Notes under the pieces: generated by a model | Database searches by the model: none | Seen by the model: only the letters and a program-made list of their open reading frames with translations | Told to the model about the DNA's origin: nothing | Translations under genes and position numbers: made by a program | Source: Snodgrassella sp945267035 | GTDB taxonomy: Bacteria; Pseudomonadota; Gammaproteobacteria; Burkholderiales; Neisseriaceae | NCBI RefSeq assembly: GCF_026535915.1 | Contig: NZ_JAFNPF010000001.1 | Location: 310,001-374,000, forward strand | Length of the DNA: 64,000 nucleotides | Reading direction: 5' to 3' | In this document: positions 26,800 to 35,679 of the stretch, piece by piece | Numbering within the stretch: position 1 is the first letter of the stretch | Layout of the letters: every line of letters begins with the position of its first letter

Positions 26800-27453
26800 T
26801 TAATAATAATGAACAATTTCGATTAAGTTAGATCGCGACATATCACCGGGATTATTGCCAGGCTGACCTTCCGGAATGGGGAGTGCTAATTTTTTAAAAT
26901 GTTCAACCCAATAAGGAGGAAATTCGCCTGTTTCTTTGGATTTAAAGGTCATGGCTTGTAAGGGAAAAACTTCTTGTCCATGGTTGGCCTCTTTAAATAT
27001 TTGATAAATTAGTTCTGAGCAGTAGTACTGGTCGTTATTAATATCGAAAGCATCATCGTATTTTTTGCCCACTTTTAGTCTGGCCTGTATTAATGCTGGT
27101 TCAATTAGTGACAGGTATGGAGGTTTTAATCTACCGACAACTGAGCGGGGTGTGCATTTATTTTTCGGATGGAGATAAGTTTGCAAAGGGGTAATTCGGA
27201 CTTTTGGATGGGTGGCTTCGATGACATAATATTTTCCGTTGTTCTTTTGCTCTACTATTCCCACATGCGTGAAGTTATAGCCTTCAATGCCTTGAGTAGC
27301 TGCTTTAATTGCACTATTCATTCCACCGTCACAGGCTTCCTGAAAGATGAGATCCCCTTTTTGTAAATGAAAAATGGTTTGCGCATTGACGCTTAGGCTG
27401 ATTAACAACCAGATTGCAATAATGGGTAATAGAGTCTTATATTTTTTATACAT
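26800..27453 (-). CDS. YiiX/YebB-like permuted NlpC/P60 papain-fold hydrolase, exported
   Basis: A 217-residue protein with a signal peptide (MYKKYKTLLPIIAIWLL, cleavage near NAQ). It has the order of a permuted NlpC/P60 fold: LQKGDLIFQEACDGG, the His motif NFTHVGIVE at about residue 82 and the Cys motif YYCSELIYQIF at about residue 144. This matches E. coli YiiX, a family of thiol hydrolases proposed to cut amide or ester bonds in lipids, peptides or cell-wall components. The substrate is unknown. It sits alone, convergent with the DUF3829 lipoproteins. Confidence 0.87.
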   Translation of the reverse strand: MYKKYKTLLPIIAIWLLISLSVNAQTIFHLQKGDLIFQEACDGGMNSAIKAATQGIEGYNFTHVGIVEQKNNGKYYVIEATHPKVRITPLQTYLHPKNKCTPRSVVGRLKPPYLSLIEPALIQARLKVGKKYDDAFDINNDQYYCSELIYQIFKEANHGQEVFPLQAMTFKSKETGEFPPYWVEHFKKLALPIPEGQPGNNPGDMSRSNLIEIVHYY

Positions 27454-27604
27454 TTATACTTTATAAGTAAGTTGAATATGCGTTGATTATACAGCATGAT
27501 GATGTATAAAGCAGTTGTGCTAAAACGCGTTAAGATAAGCTTTGACTGCCTGAGGATGCCACCAATATAATGATCGTCAATTTCAATTTCGGATTTTCAA
27601 TAAA

Positions 27605-28312
27605 GTGGTGCCGACCAAACAATTATCTCCCAAACAAGAAATGGAGCGCGGTTTGCGTGCAGCATTGCCGATTGTGCTCAGTTTCATTCCTTTTGCTATG
27701 GTTTTGGGGGCACAGGCTGTACAAAAAGGGATGAGTGCCGGACAAATTACGTTGATGGCTGGGGTCAATTTTGCCGGTGGCTCTGAGTTTGTAGCAGTCA
27801 ATTTATGGACATCACCTCCACATTTATTTTTGATCGCTTTAATGACTTTATTGGTTAACAGTCGTCATTTTCTGATGGGTGCAGCCTTAACTCCTTATTT
27901 GCAAGGTCTGCCGGCTAGAAAGGTCTTACCAGCTTTGTTTCTGATGTGTGATGAAAGCTGGGCTTTGATGTTTGCCGAAATTAAACGTTCTGCAGATAAA
28001 AAGTTTAATTTTTATTTTTATATGGGTTCGGCTGTTGCTTTATATGGGATTTGGGTTCTTTTTACTGCCGTAGGTGCGCTGATTGGTCCGGTACTTGGAG
28101 ATATTACGCAATACGGTTTTGATATGGCTTTTGTGGCCGTATTCCTGGTTTTGTTAAAAGGGATGTGGAAAGGGTGTAAAGCCGCTATACCTTGGTTAGT
28201 AAGTCTTTTGACGGCAATAGCTGGTTATTGTTTTATTCCCGGAGCGTGGTATGTGCTAATAGGATCTGTAGCCGGTCTGGGTACGACTTTTCTGATGACG
28301 CGTCATGATTGA
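27605..28312 (+). CDS. azlC: AzlC family branched-chain amino acid exporter, large subunit
   Basis: AzlC (YgaZ) and AzlD (YgaH) together export branched-chain amino acids across the inner membrane. The 235-residue protein shows GLRAALPIVLSFIPFAMVLGA, given here as the first membrane span, then NFAGGSEFVAV, SRHFLMGAALTPYL and DESWALMF, all standard family blocks. The start at 27605 is GTG with no clear ribosome site; the ATG at 27641 is an alternative that loses only 12 residues. The downstream azlD overlaps by 8 bases. Confidence 0.9.
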   Translation: MVPTKQLSPKQEMERGLRAALPIVLSFIPFAMVLGAQAVQKGMSAGQITLMAGVNFAGGSEFVAVNLWTSPPHLFLIALMTLLVNSRHFLMGAALTPYLQGLPARKVLPALFLMCDESWALMFAEIKRSADKKFNFYFYMGSAVALYGIWVLFTAVGALIGPVLGDITQYGFDMAFVAVFLVLLKGMWKGCKAAIPWLVSLLTAIAGYCFIPGAWYVLIGSVAGLGTTFLMTRHD

Positions 28313-28607
28313 TTTATCCACGTTACTGACCATTCTGACCATGGCTTTGGTCACCTATGCAACTCGTGTGACGGGTTACCTGTTGTTGCGCAATCGGGTA
28401 TTGAGTGCGCGCATGAGAAGAATGTTAGAGGCTATTCCAGGTTGTGTGTTGATTGCGGTGATTGCACCGGCATTTGCCACTCAGAATATTGCTAATCTGC
28501 TTGCGTTGGCGTTGACTTTATTACTCGCTAGCCGATGTTCGTTTGTGGTGACAGTGGTTGGCAGTATTGTCCTCACTGCTTTATTGCGCTATGTGTTTTC
28601 TTTGTGA
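28305..28607 (+). CDS. azlD: AzlD family branched-chain amino acid exporter, small subunit
   Basis: A 100-residue membrane protein with four hydrophobic segments and the family hallmark LVTYATRVTGYLL near its start, then MRRMLEAIPGCVLIAVIAP. It overlaps azlC by 8 bases, the usual arrangement of this two-subunit exporter. The length is normal. Confidence 0.9.
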   Translation: MIDLSTLLTILTMALVTYATRVTGYLLLRNRVLSARMRRMLEAIPGCVLIAVIAPAFATQNIANLLALALTLLLASRCSFVVTVVGSIVLTALLRYVFSL

Positions 28608-29420
28608 TGCTCAAAACGATTAAAGGTAGTCAATAGTAACTTAATACCTGGATTCAGACGCAATCCAGCCTAAGGTGTATTTCTGTGGGTGGCGGTTTTT
28701 TGGGTATGCCAGCGGATGTTGAGTATTGGTGTGCATTATTTATGCGCATATTTTATCTATATCGGTACTTCTATTTGCATCTGTGAAAAAAATTTCTCTT
28801 ATTTTAAACTCTGAATTGATCAAATCTTTCAATAATTTTGGGCGCAAGACACTATTTGGGAATTGAAAGCGGTGAGCAAAGATTCTGGACATAGGCTTGA
28901 ATAGGTTGTTCAAGATGATGAATATAAGTTGAAATAAAAAGAACCACCCAATTTATTTTTATTGATTACAGTTTAGTTTACTCTGTAAGGTAGTAAAACT
29001 TGGGTAATAGCGTAACTGTGATGTAGGCAGTCAGTTGTCGTTCTGGTGGGTAATGCATGGCAGCACCAGTGATGAATGAAATTAGCTGTTCTGCTGCGTG
29101 GCTAAAATAATCGTAACTTTAAGCAATGGGGTGGTTAAGGTGTTTTTAAACGCTGATTCATGATGGCTGATCGATGATGATGGTTAATGGCTGCTGCAAG
29201 TTAAGATGGGCTCTTTAATACTGCGGTGAGATCTAGTGCAGGGATCTTAAGATGCGGTTGTGGCCAGTTCTACATCTCTCTATTGACGGTTATCATGTTA
29301 ATTTTTAAAAGAATAATGGGTAAATTTACTTTCTTTTCTAGCATGTGCAAGGTAAATTAAGCAAGGTGAATGAGCTGTCTGGATATGGCGGTTTGCTTGG
29401 TAATATGTAAAGGAAGAAAG
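28608..29420. other. Intergenic, no supported gene
   Basis: About 800 bases between azlD and the nitroreductase gene. No frame with a ribosome site or recognisable domain is seen on either strand. Possibly an eroded gene. Confidence 0.45.
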
Positions 29421-30026
29421 ATGAATAATGCTTTGATTGATGCTATTTCTAAACGTCGCAGTCAGTATGCTTTGGGTAAAAATGTGTCTTTGTCACAGCT
29501 GGAGTTGAGTGAGCTGATTAAACAGGCGGTTAAGCTGGCTCCTTCTGCGTTTAATTCGCAAAGTGCACGGGTGGTGATTCTCTTTGGTCAGCAAAGTGAT
29601 CAGTTTTGGCAAATTGTCATGGATAAGCTGCGCGCTATTGTTCCGGCGGATAAATTTGCGCCTACTGAAGCTAAGGTGAATAGTTTTGCGGCGGGTGTTG
29701 GCACGATTTTGTTTTATGAAGATCAGGATACGATCGCTGCTTTACAGCAACAATATCCTAGTTATCATGATCAGTTTCCTATTTGGTCGGAACAGGGTAG
29801 TGGTATTGCCCAGTTTGCAGTCTGGTCGGCGTTGGCAAATGCAGGAATCGGCGCCAATCTACAACACTATAATCCACTACCAGACGCGGATGCTGCAAAG
29901 CTATGGGATATTCCCCCAAGCTGGAAGTTGCGCGCGATGATGCCGTTTGGTTCAAATGAAGCGACGATCGCGGATAAGACTTTTCTGGATGATCGGGTCA
30001 GATTTAAGGAATTCGGTTCATTTTAG
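29421..30026 (+). CDS. Nitroreductase-family NAD(P)H:FMN oxidoreductase
   Basis: A 201-residue member of the nitroreductase fold. The N-terminal AISKRRSQYAL holds the FMN phosphate Arg residues, then APSAFNSQSARVVIL and a C-terminal MMPFGSNEA block with the family's G-x-P position changed to FGSN. It resembles the short HBN1/YdgI-like group, which reduces nitro compounds or quinones in the cytosol. I start at the ATG 29421 because an AGGAAGAAAG ribosome site precedes it; the open frame back to 29370 is not conserved. A terminator follows. Confidence 0.85.
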   Translation: MNNALIDAISKRRSQYALGKNVSLSQLELSELIKQAVKLAPSAFNSQSARVVILFGQQSDQFWQIVMDKLRAIVPADKFAPTEAKVNSFAAGVGTILFYEDQDTIAALQQQYPSYHDQFPIWSEQGSGIAQFAVWSALANAGIGANLQHYNPLPDADAAKLWDIPPSWKLRAMMPFGSNEATIADKTFLDDRVRFKEFGSF

Positions 30027-30054
30027 TCATCTGATTTATCGTGTTGGTCATTTC

Positions 30055-30086
30055 CGGATTTTGACGCTGTCAGAATCCGTTTTTTT
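30055..30086 (+). terminator. Intrinsic terminator of the nitroreductase gene
   Basis: An 11-bp stem with one G-T pair (CGGATTTTGAC with GTCAGAATCCG) is followed by a run of seven Ts. Confidence 0.9.
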
Positions 30087-30598
30087 CGACTGTTTAGCGC
30101 CCATTTAATTTTTTAAGGACATGTTTTTCTTTATTAGCAACTTTGATCCGTTTTCTATTCAATGAGGATTTATGTAACTGAATCATTACCTTGTTATGTT
30201 GTTCAGCAATGGTGCTGGAAGTAGGCGTGGTAAGGGGATTATTCGATTATTTGGGTTAAACAGGATTGAGTAATGTATTTTAATGCCATGATGTGGAAAA
30301 GAGCATATTTACCCATGACGAAGTTGTTGCGGGCTATTTTGAGTTGAAGGGAACATTCAATATTAGGTATGTTTTGTTGTATAAACCGATTCCTTCGTCC
30401 ACTTTTGTTTGCTCGCACAAGGGCAGGGCATTTTATCGGCAATCATGCGATTGCTAGTAACTACAATTATTTATTTTAATCGGTCTAATTATTTGATAGA
30501 ACAATTCTACCTTGGATATGTCGGGTCTTTACTCAGGACTTTAACCGCTATATGATTATTGAATATAAGTTAATAATGGCATTTGATTAAAGTTATCT
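30087..30598. other. Intergenic, no supported gene
   Basis: Spacer before the endonuclease V gene. A 67-codon minus-strand frame at 30239 has no domain or ribosome site. Confidence 0.5.
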
Positions 30599-31114
30599 AT
30601 GATTTTGGCAATTGATGTCTATTATATTGATGATAAAGCGAAGTCTGTCGGTATTTTATTTGAGCAATGGGATGATTCTATATCAGCGATTAAAGCTTTA
30701 ATTATCGATTATCAGGATAATATTAATCCCTACCAATCTGGTCGATTTTTTCAACGCGAATTGCCATGCATTTTGTCTTTACTCTCCAAGATTGATTTGG
30801 ATGCTATTGCGACGATAGTTATTGATGGCTACGTCTATTTAAATGATGGAAATCTAGGCTTAGGCGCTCATCTTTATCAAGCATTAAATCAAAAAATACC
30901 CATTGTGGGGGTGGCCAAAAAAATTTTTTCAGGTAATCGTGATTATGTCATGGCTGTAAGTCGTGGCAAAAGTAAACATCCTTTGTACGTGACTGCTATT
31001 GGAACGTCAGTGGAATTAGCAGCAGAAAACCTGCAATTGATGGCTGGAAAATATCGAATGCCTGATTTGCTAAGCTATTTAGATCAACAAACAAAATTAT
31101 TTAAGCATGAGTGA
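30599..31114 (+). CDS. nfi: Endonuclease V (deoxyinosine repair), short form
   Basis: Endonuclease V nicks DNA near deoxyinosine to start repair of deaminated adenine. The 171 residues retain the family landmarks: an Asp near the start (LAIDVYY), the P-Y-x-x-G-x-F-x-x-R-E block as PYQSGRFFQRELPC, the Asp in VIDGYVYL, IPIVGVAKK with the conserved Lys, and KYRMPDLL near the end. E. coli Nfi has 223 residues; the lost part is at the N-terminus and in loops, which fits a known shorter bacterial type. The catalytic Asp/Glu/Asp set seems complete. Confidence 0.86.
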   Translation: MILAIDVYYIDDKAKSVGILFEQWDDSISAIKALIIDYQDNINPYQSGRFFQRELPCILSLLSKIDLDAIATIVIDGYVYLNDGNLGLGAHLYQALNQKIPIVGVAKKIFSGNRDYVMAVSRGKSKHPLYVTAIGTSVELAAENLQLMAGKYRMPDLLSYLDQQTKLFKHE

Positions 31115-32011
31115 TGGATCGGGTTAACCATCATTTATTCCGTCTTACTCAATATACGATGATGGATAGATGGCATCTATTCTGTAGCCCAGCTGGGAAT
31201 AACACAGTAGAGAGGTGGTTGTCATGATGATTAGCTGAGCATTTAGCTTGATTACAGGATCAATCACGTTTATGTCTGGTTTTTTCGCATGTTTGCATGT
31301 GGCTTATTCATATCTTCTAAAAAATAATAAAAGTTGAGTTTTGGCACAAGCTTGCTCAAGTAGGATTGATGACCAATTCAATGAAGTAGGTATGAGAAAT
31401 GGGCAAAACTTCAACTAAAAAACCGAATACTATTTTTTTTTAAAGCTGTTTATGTATTTGTCTTGAGCGAAGGTGGTAGTGAACGCTGCCGGAGCAAAAA
31501 TGCCTAAGCGGTGGGTATCTTAGCGGTGTATTGTTTAAATTTTTTTTCTTCGCTTCGATAATCAGTTTGCTTTAAAGGGAGCCTGCTTTTTTGGATAGCT
31601 AAAGTTGTTTTGCTACGTTGTAATCCGCTGATTTTTTCTCTTGCATCTGGCAAATACTTATCTGGTATTTTACTTATCGGATGGTATTAGCTAAGTTTGT
31701 GACTTTTAGGAAACAATTAGAAGTGATATGAAAAATGAGTATAAATATTTAATTTAAAAAGAGATTTACTCAATTTAGGATGCTAATTATTGCTGTTTTG
31801 TGTGTTTTTTTGTTGTTAATGTTAAAAAAGATTAAAAGTCTGATTTATCTGAGTTGTTATTGTGTTTGGTCAATAGTTTGGATTGAGGCTGGTGCTTTAA
31901 TCCCCGCTGACTGTTAGTGCTAACGGTTACTAATAATGATGATTCGTCCTGCACTGTCTGAATGGCATTAGGTCACGGACGCTTAGGTTTTGTTGGAGTT
32001 GTTAGAGACAT
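31115..32011. other. Long intergenic region upstream of ubiU
   Basis: About 900 bases, AT-rich, with no supported gene. It starts with a weak GATGG/CCATC hairpin after the endonuclease V gene. I looked for an FNR-type TTGAT-N4-ATCAA operator before ubiU and did not find a good one. Confidence 0.45.
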
Positions 32012-33022
32012 ATGGTTAGAAAAGTACCTGAACTTGTTTGTCCGGCAGGCAATTTGCCAGCGTTAAAGATGGCTATTGATCATGGTGCAGATACGGTATA
32101 CATGGGGCTAAAAGATGCCACTAATGCACGTAATTTTGCCGGTTTGAATTTTGATGCGAAATCTGCACGAGAGGGAATTGATTACGCTCATCAGCGCAAT
32201 CGTAAGGTGCTGATGGCGATTAATACGTATGCACAGGCTGGGCAAGTGAATAAATGGCAACAAGCTGTGGATACGGCAGCACAGCTGGGTGTCGATGCGG
32301 TGATTTTGGCTGATTTGGGTATGTTGGCTTATGCCCGTAAGACCCATCCGCATCTAAATCTGCACTTGTCGGTACAGGGTTCGGCGACCAATTATGAAGC
32401 AATTAATTTGGCGCAGGAGCTATTTGGCATCAAACGGGTGGTGTTACCAAGGGTATTGACGCTGGCGCAAGTGGAACAGGTTATTAAGCATACGACGGTT
32501 GAAATTGAGGTATTTGGTTTTGGTAGTCTGTGTGTGATGGTGGAAGGTCGCTGTTTGCTTTCCAGCTATGTGACGGGCGAATCACCAAATACCTTTGGGG
32601 TGTGTTCTCCAGCTAAATTTGTACGCTGGGAACAGCATGCTCAGGGGATGGATGCGCGACTGAATCATATTTTGATTGATCAGTATCAGCAAGGTGAAGC
32701 AGCAGGTTACCCCACTTTATGTAAAGGGCGCTTTCAGGTTGATCGTGACGTCTATTATGCGCTGGAAGAACCGACCAGTTTGAATATTATTGAGATTTTG
32801 CCACAATTGTTGGCGATGAATGTGGCTGCTATTAAGGTAGAAGGCAGACAGCGTAGTCCTGCTTATACGGCACAAGTGACGAAGGTTTTGCGACAAGCCA
32901 TTGATATGGCCAGTCAGCAACCAGAAAGTTTTGCGGTTAATCCACAATGGCAACAGGCACTGGCTAAGGTATCCGAGGGACAACAAGTCACTTTGGGTGC
33001 GTATAGCCGGCCGTGGAAGTAG
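32012..33022 (+). CDS. ubiU: UbiU, oxygen-independent ubiquinone hydroxylation subunit
   Basis: UbiU and UbiV form an iron-sulfur heterodimer of the U32 'peptidase' family that, with UbiT, allows ubiquinone synthesis without oxygen. The 336-residue protein starts PELVCPAGNLPALKMAIDHG. It keeps the 4Fe-4S cysteine pattern in GSLCVMVEGRCLLSS, FGVCSPAKF and PTLCKGRF (four cysteines), plus VKVEGRQRSP-like IKVEGRQRSP near the end. The close parallel with E. coli UbiU (YhbU) makes the call firm. It heads a tight ubiU-ubiV-ubiT operon. Confidence 0.95.
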   Translation: MVRKVPELVCPAGNLPALKMAIDHGADTVYMGLKDATNARNFAGLNFDAKSAREGIDYAHQRNRKVLMAINTYAQAGQVNKWQQAVDTAAQLGVDAVILADLGMLAYARKTHPHLNLHLSVQGSATNYEAINLAQELFGIKRVVLPRVLTLAQVEQVIKHTTVEIEVFGFGSLCVMVEGRCLLSSYVTGESPNTFGVCSPAKFVRWEQHAQGMDARLNHILIDQYQQGEAAGYPTLCKGRFQVDRDVYYALEEPTSLNIIEILPQLLAMNVAAIKVEGRQRSPAYTAQVTKVLRQAIDMASQQPESFAVNPQWQQALAKVSEGQQVTLGAYSRPWK

Positions 33023-33028
33023 TTGAGA

Positions 33029-33958
33029 ATGTATATGCAACATAAAAAACTGGAACTGACGCTAGGGCCGATTTTATTTTTCTGGTCAAAAGAAATGATG
33101 CTGGATTTTTACCAGCAGATGATGCAACTGCCGCTAGATCGTATCTATTTGGGCGAAACGGTGTGTTCCCGCCGACAGGAATTTAAGCTGGCAGATTGGA
33201 TAGATCTGGCTCATGATCTATCTTCTGGAGGTAAAAAAATTATTTTGTCCTCTCAGGTTTTGATGGAAAGTGAATCGGATTTACGCCGTTTACGCAAGTT
33301 GGTTGAGCAGGAAGAATTTACGATTGAGGCAAATGATCTGGGCGCAGTGAATATGCTGCATGCTAAAGGTCTGCCGTTTATCGCTGGTCAATCTTTGAAT
33401 ATTTATAATGAACAAACTTTAGCGCTGATGCAGTCATTGGGAGCCATAAGTTGGGTAGCATCTGTTGAACTGGCGGCAGAAAAATTGGCGCTGATTATTG
33501 CTGAAATGCCTGACATGGCATGTGAGGTGATGAGCTGGGGTAAATTGCCGTTGGCCTATTCATCACGCTGTTTTACCGCCCGACACTACAATTTAAAAAA
33601 GGACAGTTGTGAGTTTAAATGCTTACAGCATGTTGAAGGTTTAAAGTTATATACGCGCGAACATGAGTCATTTTTAACCATTAATGGGATTCAGACAATG
33701 TCTGCAGCCTGCTGCTGTTTGCTTGCCCATTATGCGCAAATGTGCCAACTTGGGGTTGCAGCGATGCGGTTGTCTCCGCAGCAACAGCATATGGCTGAGA
33801 TTGTTCAGATTTATCGTCAGGTTATCGATGGAAAGTTGGCTGCGGCTGATGCAGTGGCAATCTTACAAGGCTTGACGTCAGATAAGCTGGTAGATGGGTA
33901 CTGGCTAGGTAAGGAAGGTATTAAATGTAATGAGGAGGTCAGTTGTGCAGGTTCCTAA
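33029..33958 (+). CDS. ubiV: UbiV, oxygen-independent ubiquinone hydroxylation subunit
   Basis: A U32-family partner of UbiU of about 309 residues. The family blocks LELTLGPILFFW, IYLGETVCSRR, AYSSRCFTARH and DSCEFKCLQH supply the four cysteines that ligate its 4Fe-4S cluster in E. coli UbiV (YhbV). NGIQTMSA and MRLSPQ follow. I start at ATG 33029; a TTG at 33023 and an ATG at 33035 are alternatives. It begins 6 bases after the ubiU stop, and ubiT starts within its last codons. Confidence 0.93.
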   Translation: MYMQHKKLELTLGPILFFWSKEMMLDFYQQMMQLPLDRIYLGETVCSRRQEFKLADWIDLAHDLSSGGKKIILSSQVLMESESDLRRLRKLVEQEEFTIEANDLGAVNMLHAKGLPFIAGQSLNIYNEQTLALMQSLGAISWVASVELAAEKLALIIAEMPDMACEVMSWGKLPLAYSSRCFTARHYNLKKDSCEFKCLQHVEGLKLYTREHESFLTINGIQTMSAACCCLLAHYAQMCQLGVAAMRLSPQQQHMAEIVQIYRQVIDGKLAAADAVAILQGLTSDKLVDGYWLGKEGIKCNEEVSCAGS

Positions 33959-34382
33959 TGTGGTAATCCCGGGCTTGGTCAAAAAAGTGGTGTCAGTTTT
34001 GCCTGCTAAACCTCCGGCTTGGGTGTTGGTGAATACGTTAAATCAGCTGTTAAAAAAAGAGATACTGTTGGCGGATATGTCTTTATTAGCTGGTCGTTAT
34101 TTTCAAATTGGAATAGAAGATCTGGGGCTGAATCTGTTTTTTACGGCAGATGAGAAGCGTTTTATTCTGGCGGATCAGTCGATTCCAGTGGATCTGTATT
34201 TTGGTGCCAATATGGCCGATTTTCTAAAAATGCTATTGCGCCAAGAGGATCCGGATACTTTGTTTTTTAATCGCAAATTAAAAATTGAAGGTGATACGGA
34301 GCTGGGGTTGATTGTGAAAAATCTGCTGGATAGTATTGATTGGTCTACGATTCCACTGATGAAATCTTTAGTGGAGCAATGA
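33945..34382 (+). CDS. ubiT: UbiT, SCP2-domain ubiquinone biosynthesis factor (GTG start)
   Basis: UbiT (YhbT) has a sterol-carrier-like SCP2 lipid-binding domain and is required with UbiUV for anaerobic ubiquinone synthesis, probably presenting the lipid intermediates. The block DPDTLFFNRKLKIEGDTELGL with VKNLLDSIDW (the first shortened here to DPDTLFFNRKL and EGDTELGL) is nearly the E. coli text. I chose the GTG at 33945 because a perfect AGGAGG lies 6 bases upstream; the ATG at 33930 would place that ribosome site inside the gene. It overlaps ubiV by 14 bases and has 145 residues. Confidence 0.93.
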   Translation: MQVPNVVIPGLVKKVVSVLPAKPPAWVLVNTLNQLLKKEILLADMSLLAGRYFQIGIEDLGLNLFFTADEKRFILADQSIPVDLYFGANMADFLKMLLRQEDPDTLFFNRKLKIEGDTELGLIVKNLLDSIDWSTIPLMKSLVEQ

Positions 34383-34458
34383 TGGTTGTTTTGCAGTAAT
34401 AGTTTGAATAAAGTCGGCTTAATAGGGGAACATGTAAACTGATACGTGGTTTTTGAAT

Positions 34459-34594
34459 TCAACTAAAATATCGCCACAGGAAGTGGATGCGGATTATAAA
34501 AATAACGCAAACTATACGTAAGCTAGGTAAGTTGGCTGAAGTCAACTACGATGGTGACGTTAATTTTCTAGAGAAAGTGCAAACGAAAAAATAA
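34459..34594 (+). pseudogene. Short coding remnant, family not recognised
   Basis: One frame reads STKISPQEVDADYKNNANYT and stops. A shifted frame continues RKLGKLAEVNYDGDVNFLEK to a TAA at 34594. The two pieces join naturally with one base changed near 34519, so this looks like the end of a frameshifted small gene. I do not recognise the family, and no start with a ribosome site is visible. Confidence 0.4.
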
Positions 34595-34602
34595 TTTAGA
34601 AT

Positions 34603-34675
34603 AACAGGCTAAATGATAAATTATGTTTGATGCTTACAGGGAATGAAGCCAATCTTTTTCTAGCCTGTTTTTTTT
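34603..34675 (+). terminator. Possible long-loop terminator downstream of ubiT
   Basis: AACAGGCTA pairs with TAGCCTGTT across a loop of about 50 bases and is followed by a run of Ts. It could end the ubiUVT transcript or a small RNA. Confidence 0.5.
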
Positions 34676-34896
34676 CATCCAAAAGTTGCTGAAATTGAAA
34701 TATTCAGATCGATAAAGTTGGTGAATCTTTATTTAATTTTCCGTGGCATGTTCTTGCTATGATGAAGCATTCAGAGGTTTTTTCTCTTCCTCAAATGACA
34801 GGTAATTTAATTCAATATTAGTCAAAAATTCATTTATGCATTTTAGAGGAATATCACTAAGAAATGGTGAAGGAATTGACATGACTATTAAAATAT

Positions 34897-34920
34897 AAAG
34901 CCAACTTAAAGGTTGGCTTT
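34897..34920 (-). terminator. Terminator of ubiG
   Basis: A perfect 9-bp stem (AAAGCCAAC with GTTGGCTTT) lies 7 bases past the ubiG stop, with an AT-rich tail on the minus strand. Confidence 0.8.
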
Positions 34921-34927
34921 GGTCGTT

Positions 34928-35677
34928 TTAGATTGGCGGACGCTGACAAGCAATCATGTAGTTTACGTCGACACGGTCAGTTATATGGTATTGTTTGTTG
35001 AGCGGATTATAGGTAAAACCACTGCAGCCAAGCCATTCTAGTCCAGCCTGCCGGCACAGCCGTGCCAGTTCGGCAGGGGTGATGAATTTACGGAAATCGT
35101 GGGTTCCGCGTGGTGTTAGTTTGAGAATATATTCAGCAGCAACAATCGCTTGTAAATAGGATTTAGGATTGCGGTTGATGGTGGAAAAGCAAACAATGCC
35201 ACCTGGTTTCACTAACTCGGCACAGGCACGCACAATACTGCTTGGATCAGGAACGTGTTCTAACATTTCCATGCACGTGACGACATCAAAGGCTGCCGGG
35301 CATTCGGCAGCCATTTCTTCTGCGCTGATCATACGGTAACTGATATGAGTTAATTGTTCCTGCATGGCGTGCAGCTGAGCAGTTTTCAATGATTTTTTGG
35401 CTAGATCAATGCCAGTAACTTGTTCTGCTCCGGATTTAGCCATCGCTTCGGCCAGAATGCCTCCGCCACAGCCAATATCTAAAATGTTTTTGTTGGACAG
35501 ATGAGCATAGTCATCAATAAATTTCAGGCGCAGCGGATTGATGTCATGTAATGGCTTAAATTCGCTGTTTTTGTCCCACCATTTATGCGCCAGTTGGCTA
35601 AATTTGTCTATTTCACTGCTATCAACATTCTCCGTATACGACTGCTGGGCGGAGTGTTGTGATTGAGATGAGGTCAT
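34928..35677 (-). CDS. ubiG: UbiG ubiquinone O-methyltransferase
   Basis: UbiG carries out both O-methylations in ubiquinone synthesis using SAM. The 249 residues show the family opening EIDKFSQLAHKWWDKNSEFKPLH (in part), the SAM motif LDIGCGGGILAEAMAKSG, VTCMEMLEHVPDP and VDVNYMIACQ at the end. I start at ATG 35677, since the residues from there follow E. coli UbiG and the longer frame would overlap the upstream gene. The upstream glycosyltransferase stop is only 2 bases away, so the two are co-transcribed. Confidence 0.95.
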   Translation of the reverse strand: MTSSQSQHSAQQSYTENVDSSEIDKFSQLAHKWWDKNSEFKPLHDINPLRLKFIDDYAHLSNKNILDIGCGGGILAEAMAKSGAEQVTGIDLAKKSLKTAQLHAMQEQLTHISYRMISAEEMAAECPAAFDVVTCMEMLEHVPDPSSIVRACAELVKPGGIVCFSTINRNPKSYLQAIVAAEYILKLTPRGTHDFRKFITPAELARLCRQAGLEWLGCSGFTYNPLNKQYHITDRVDVNYMIACQRPPI

Positions 35678-35679
35678 GG

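Noticed and set aside
31115..32011. FNR operator upstream of ubiU
   Set aside because: I looked for TTGAT-N4-ATCAA and saw only partial half-sites.
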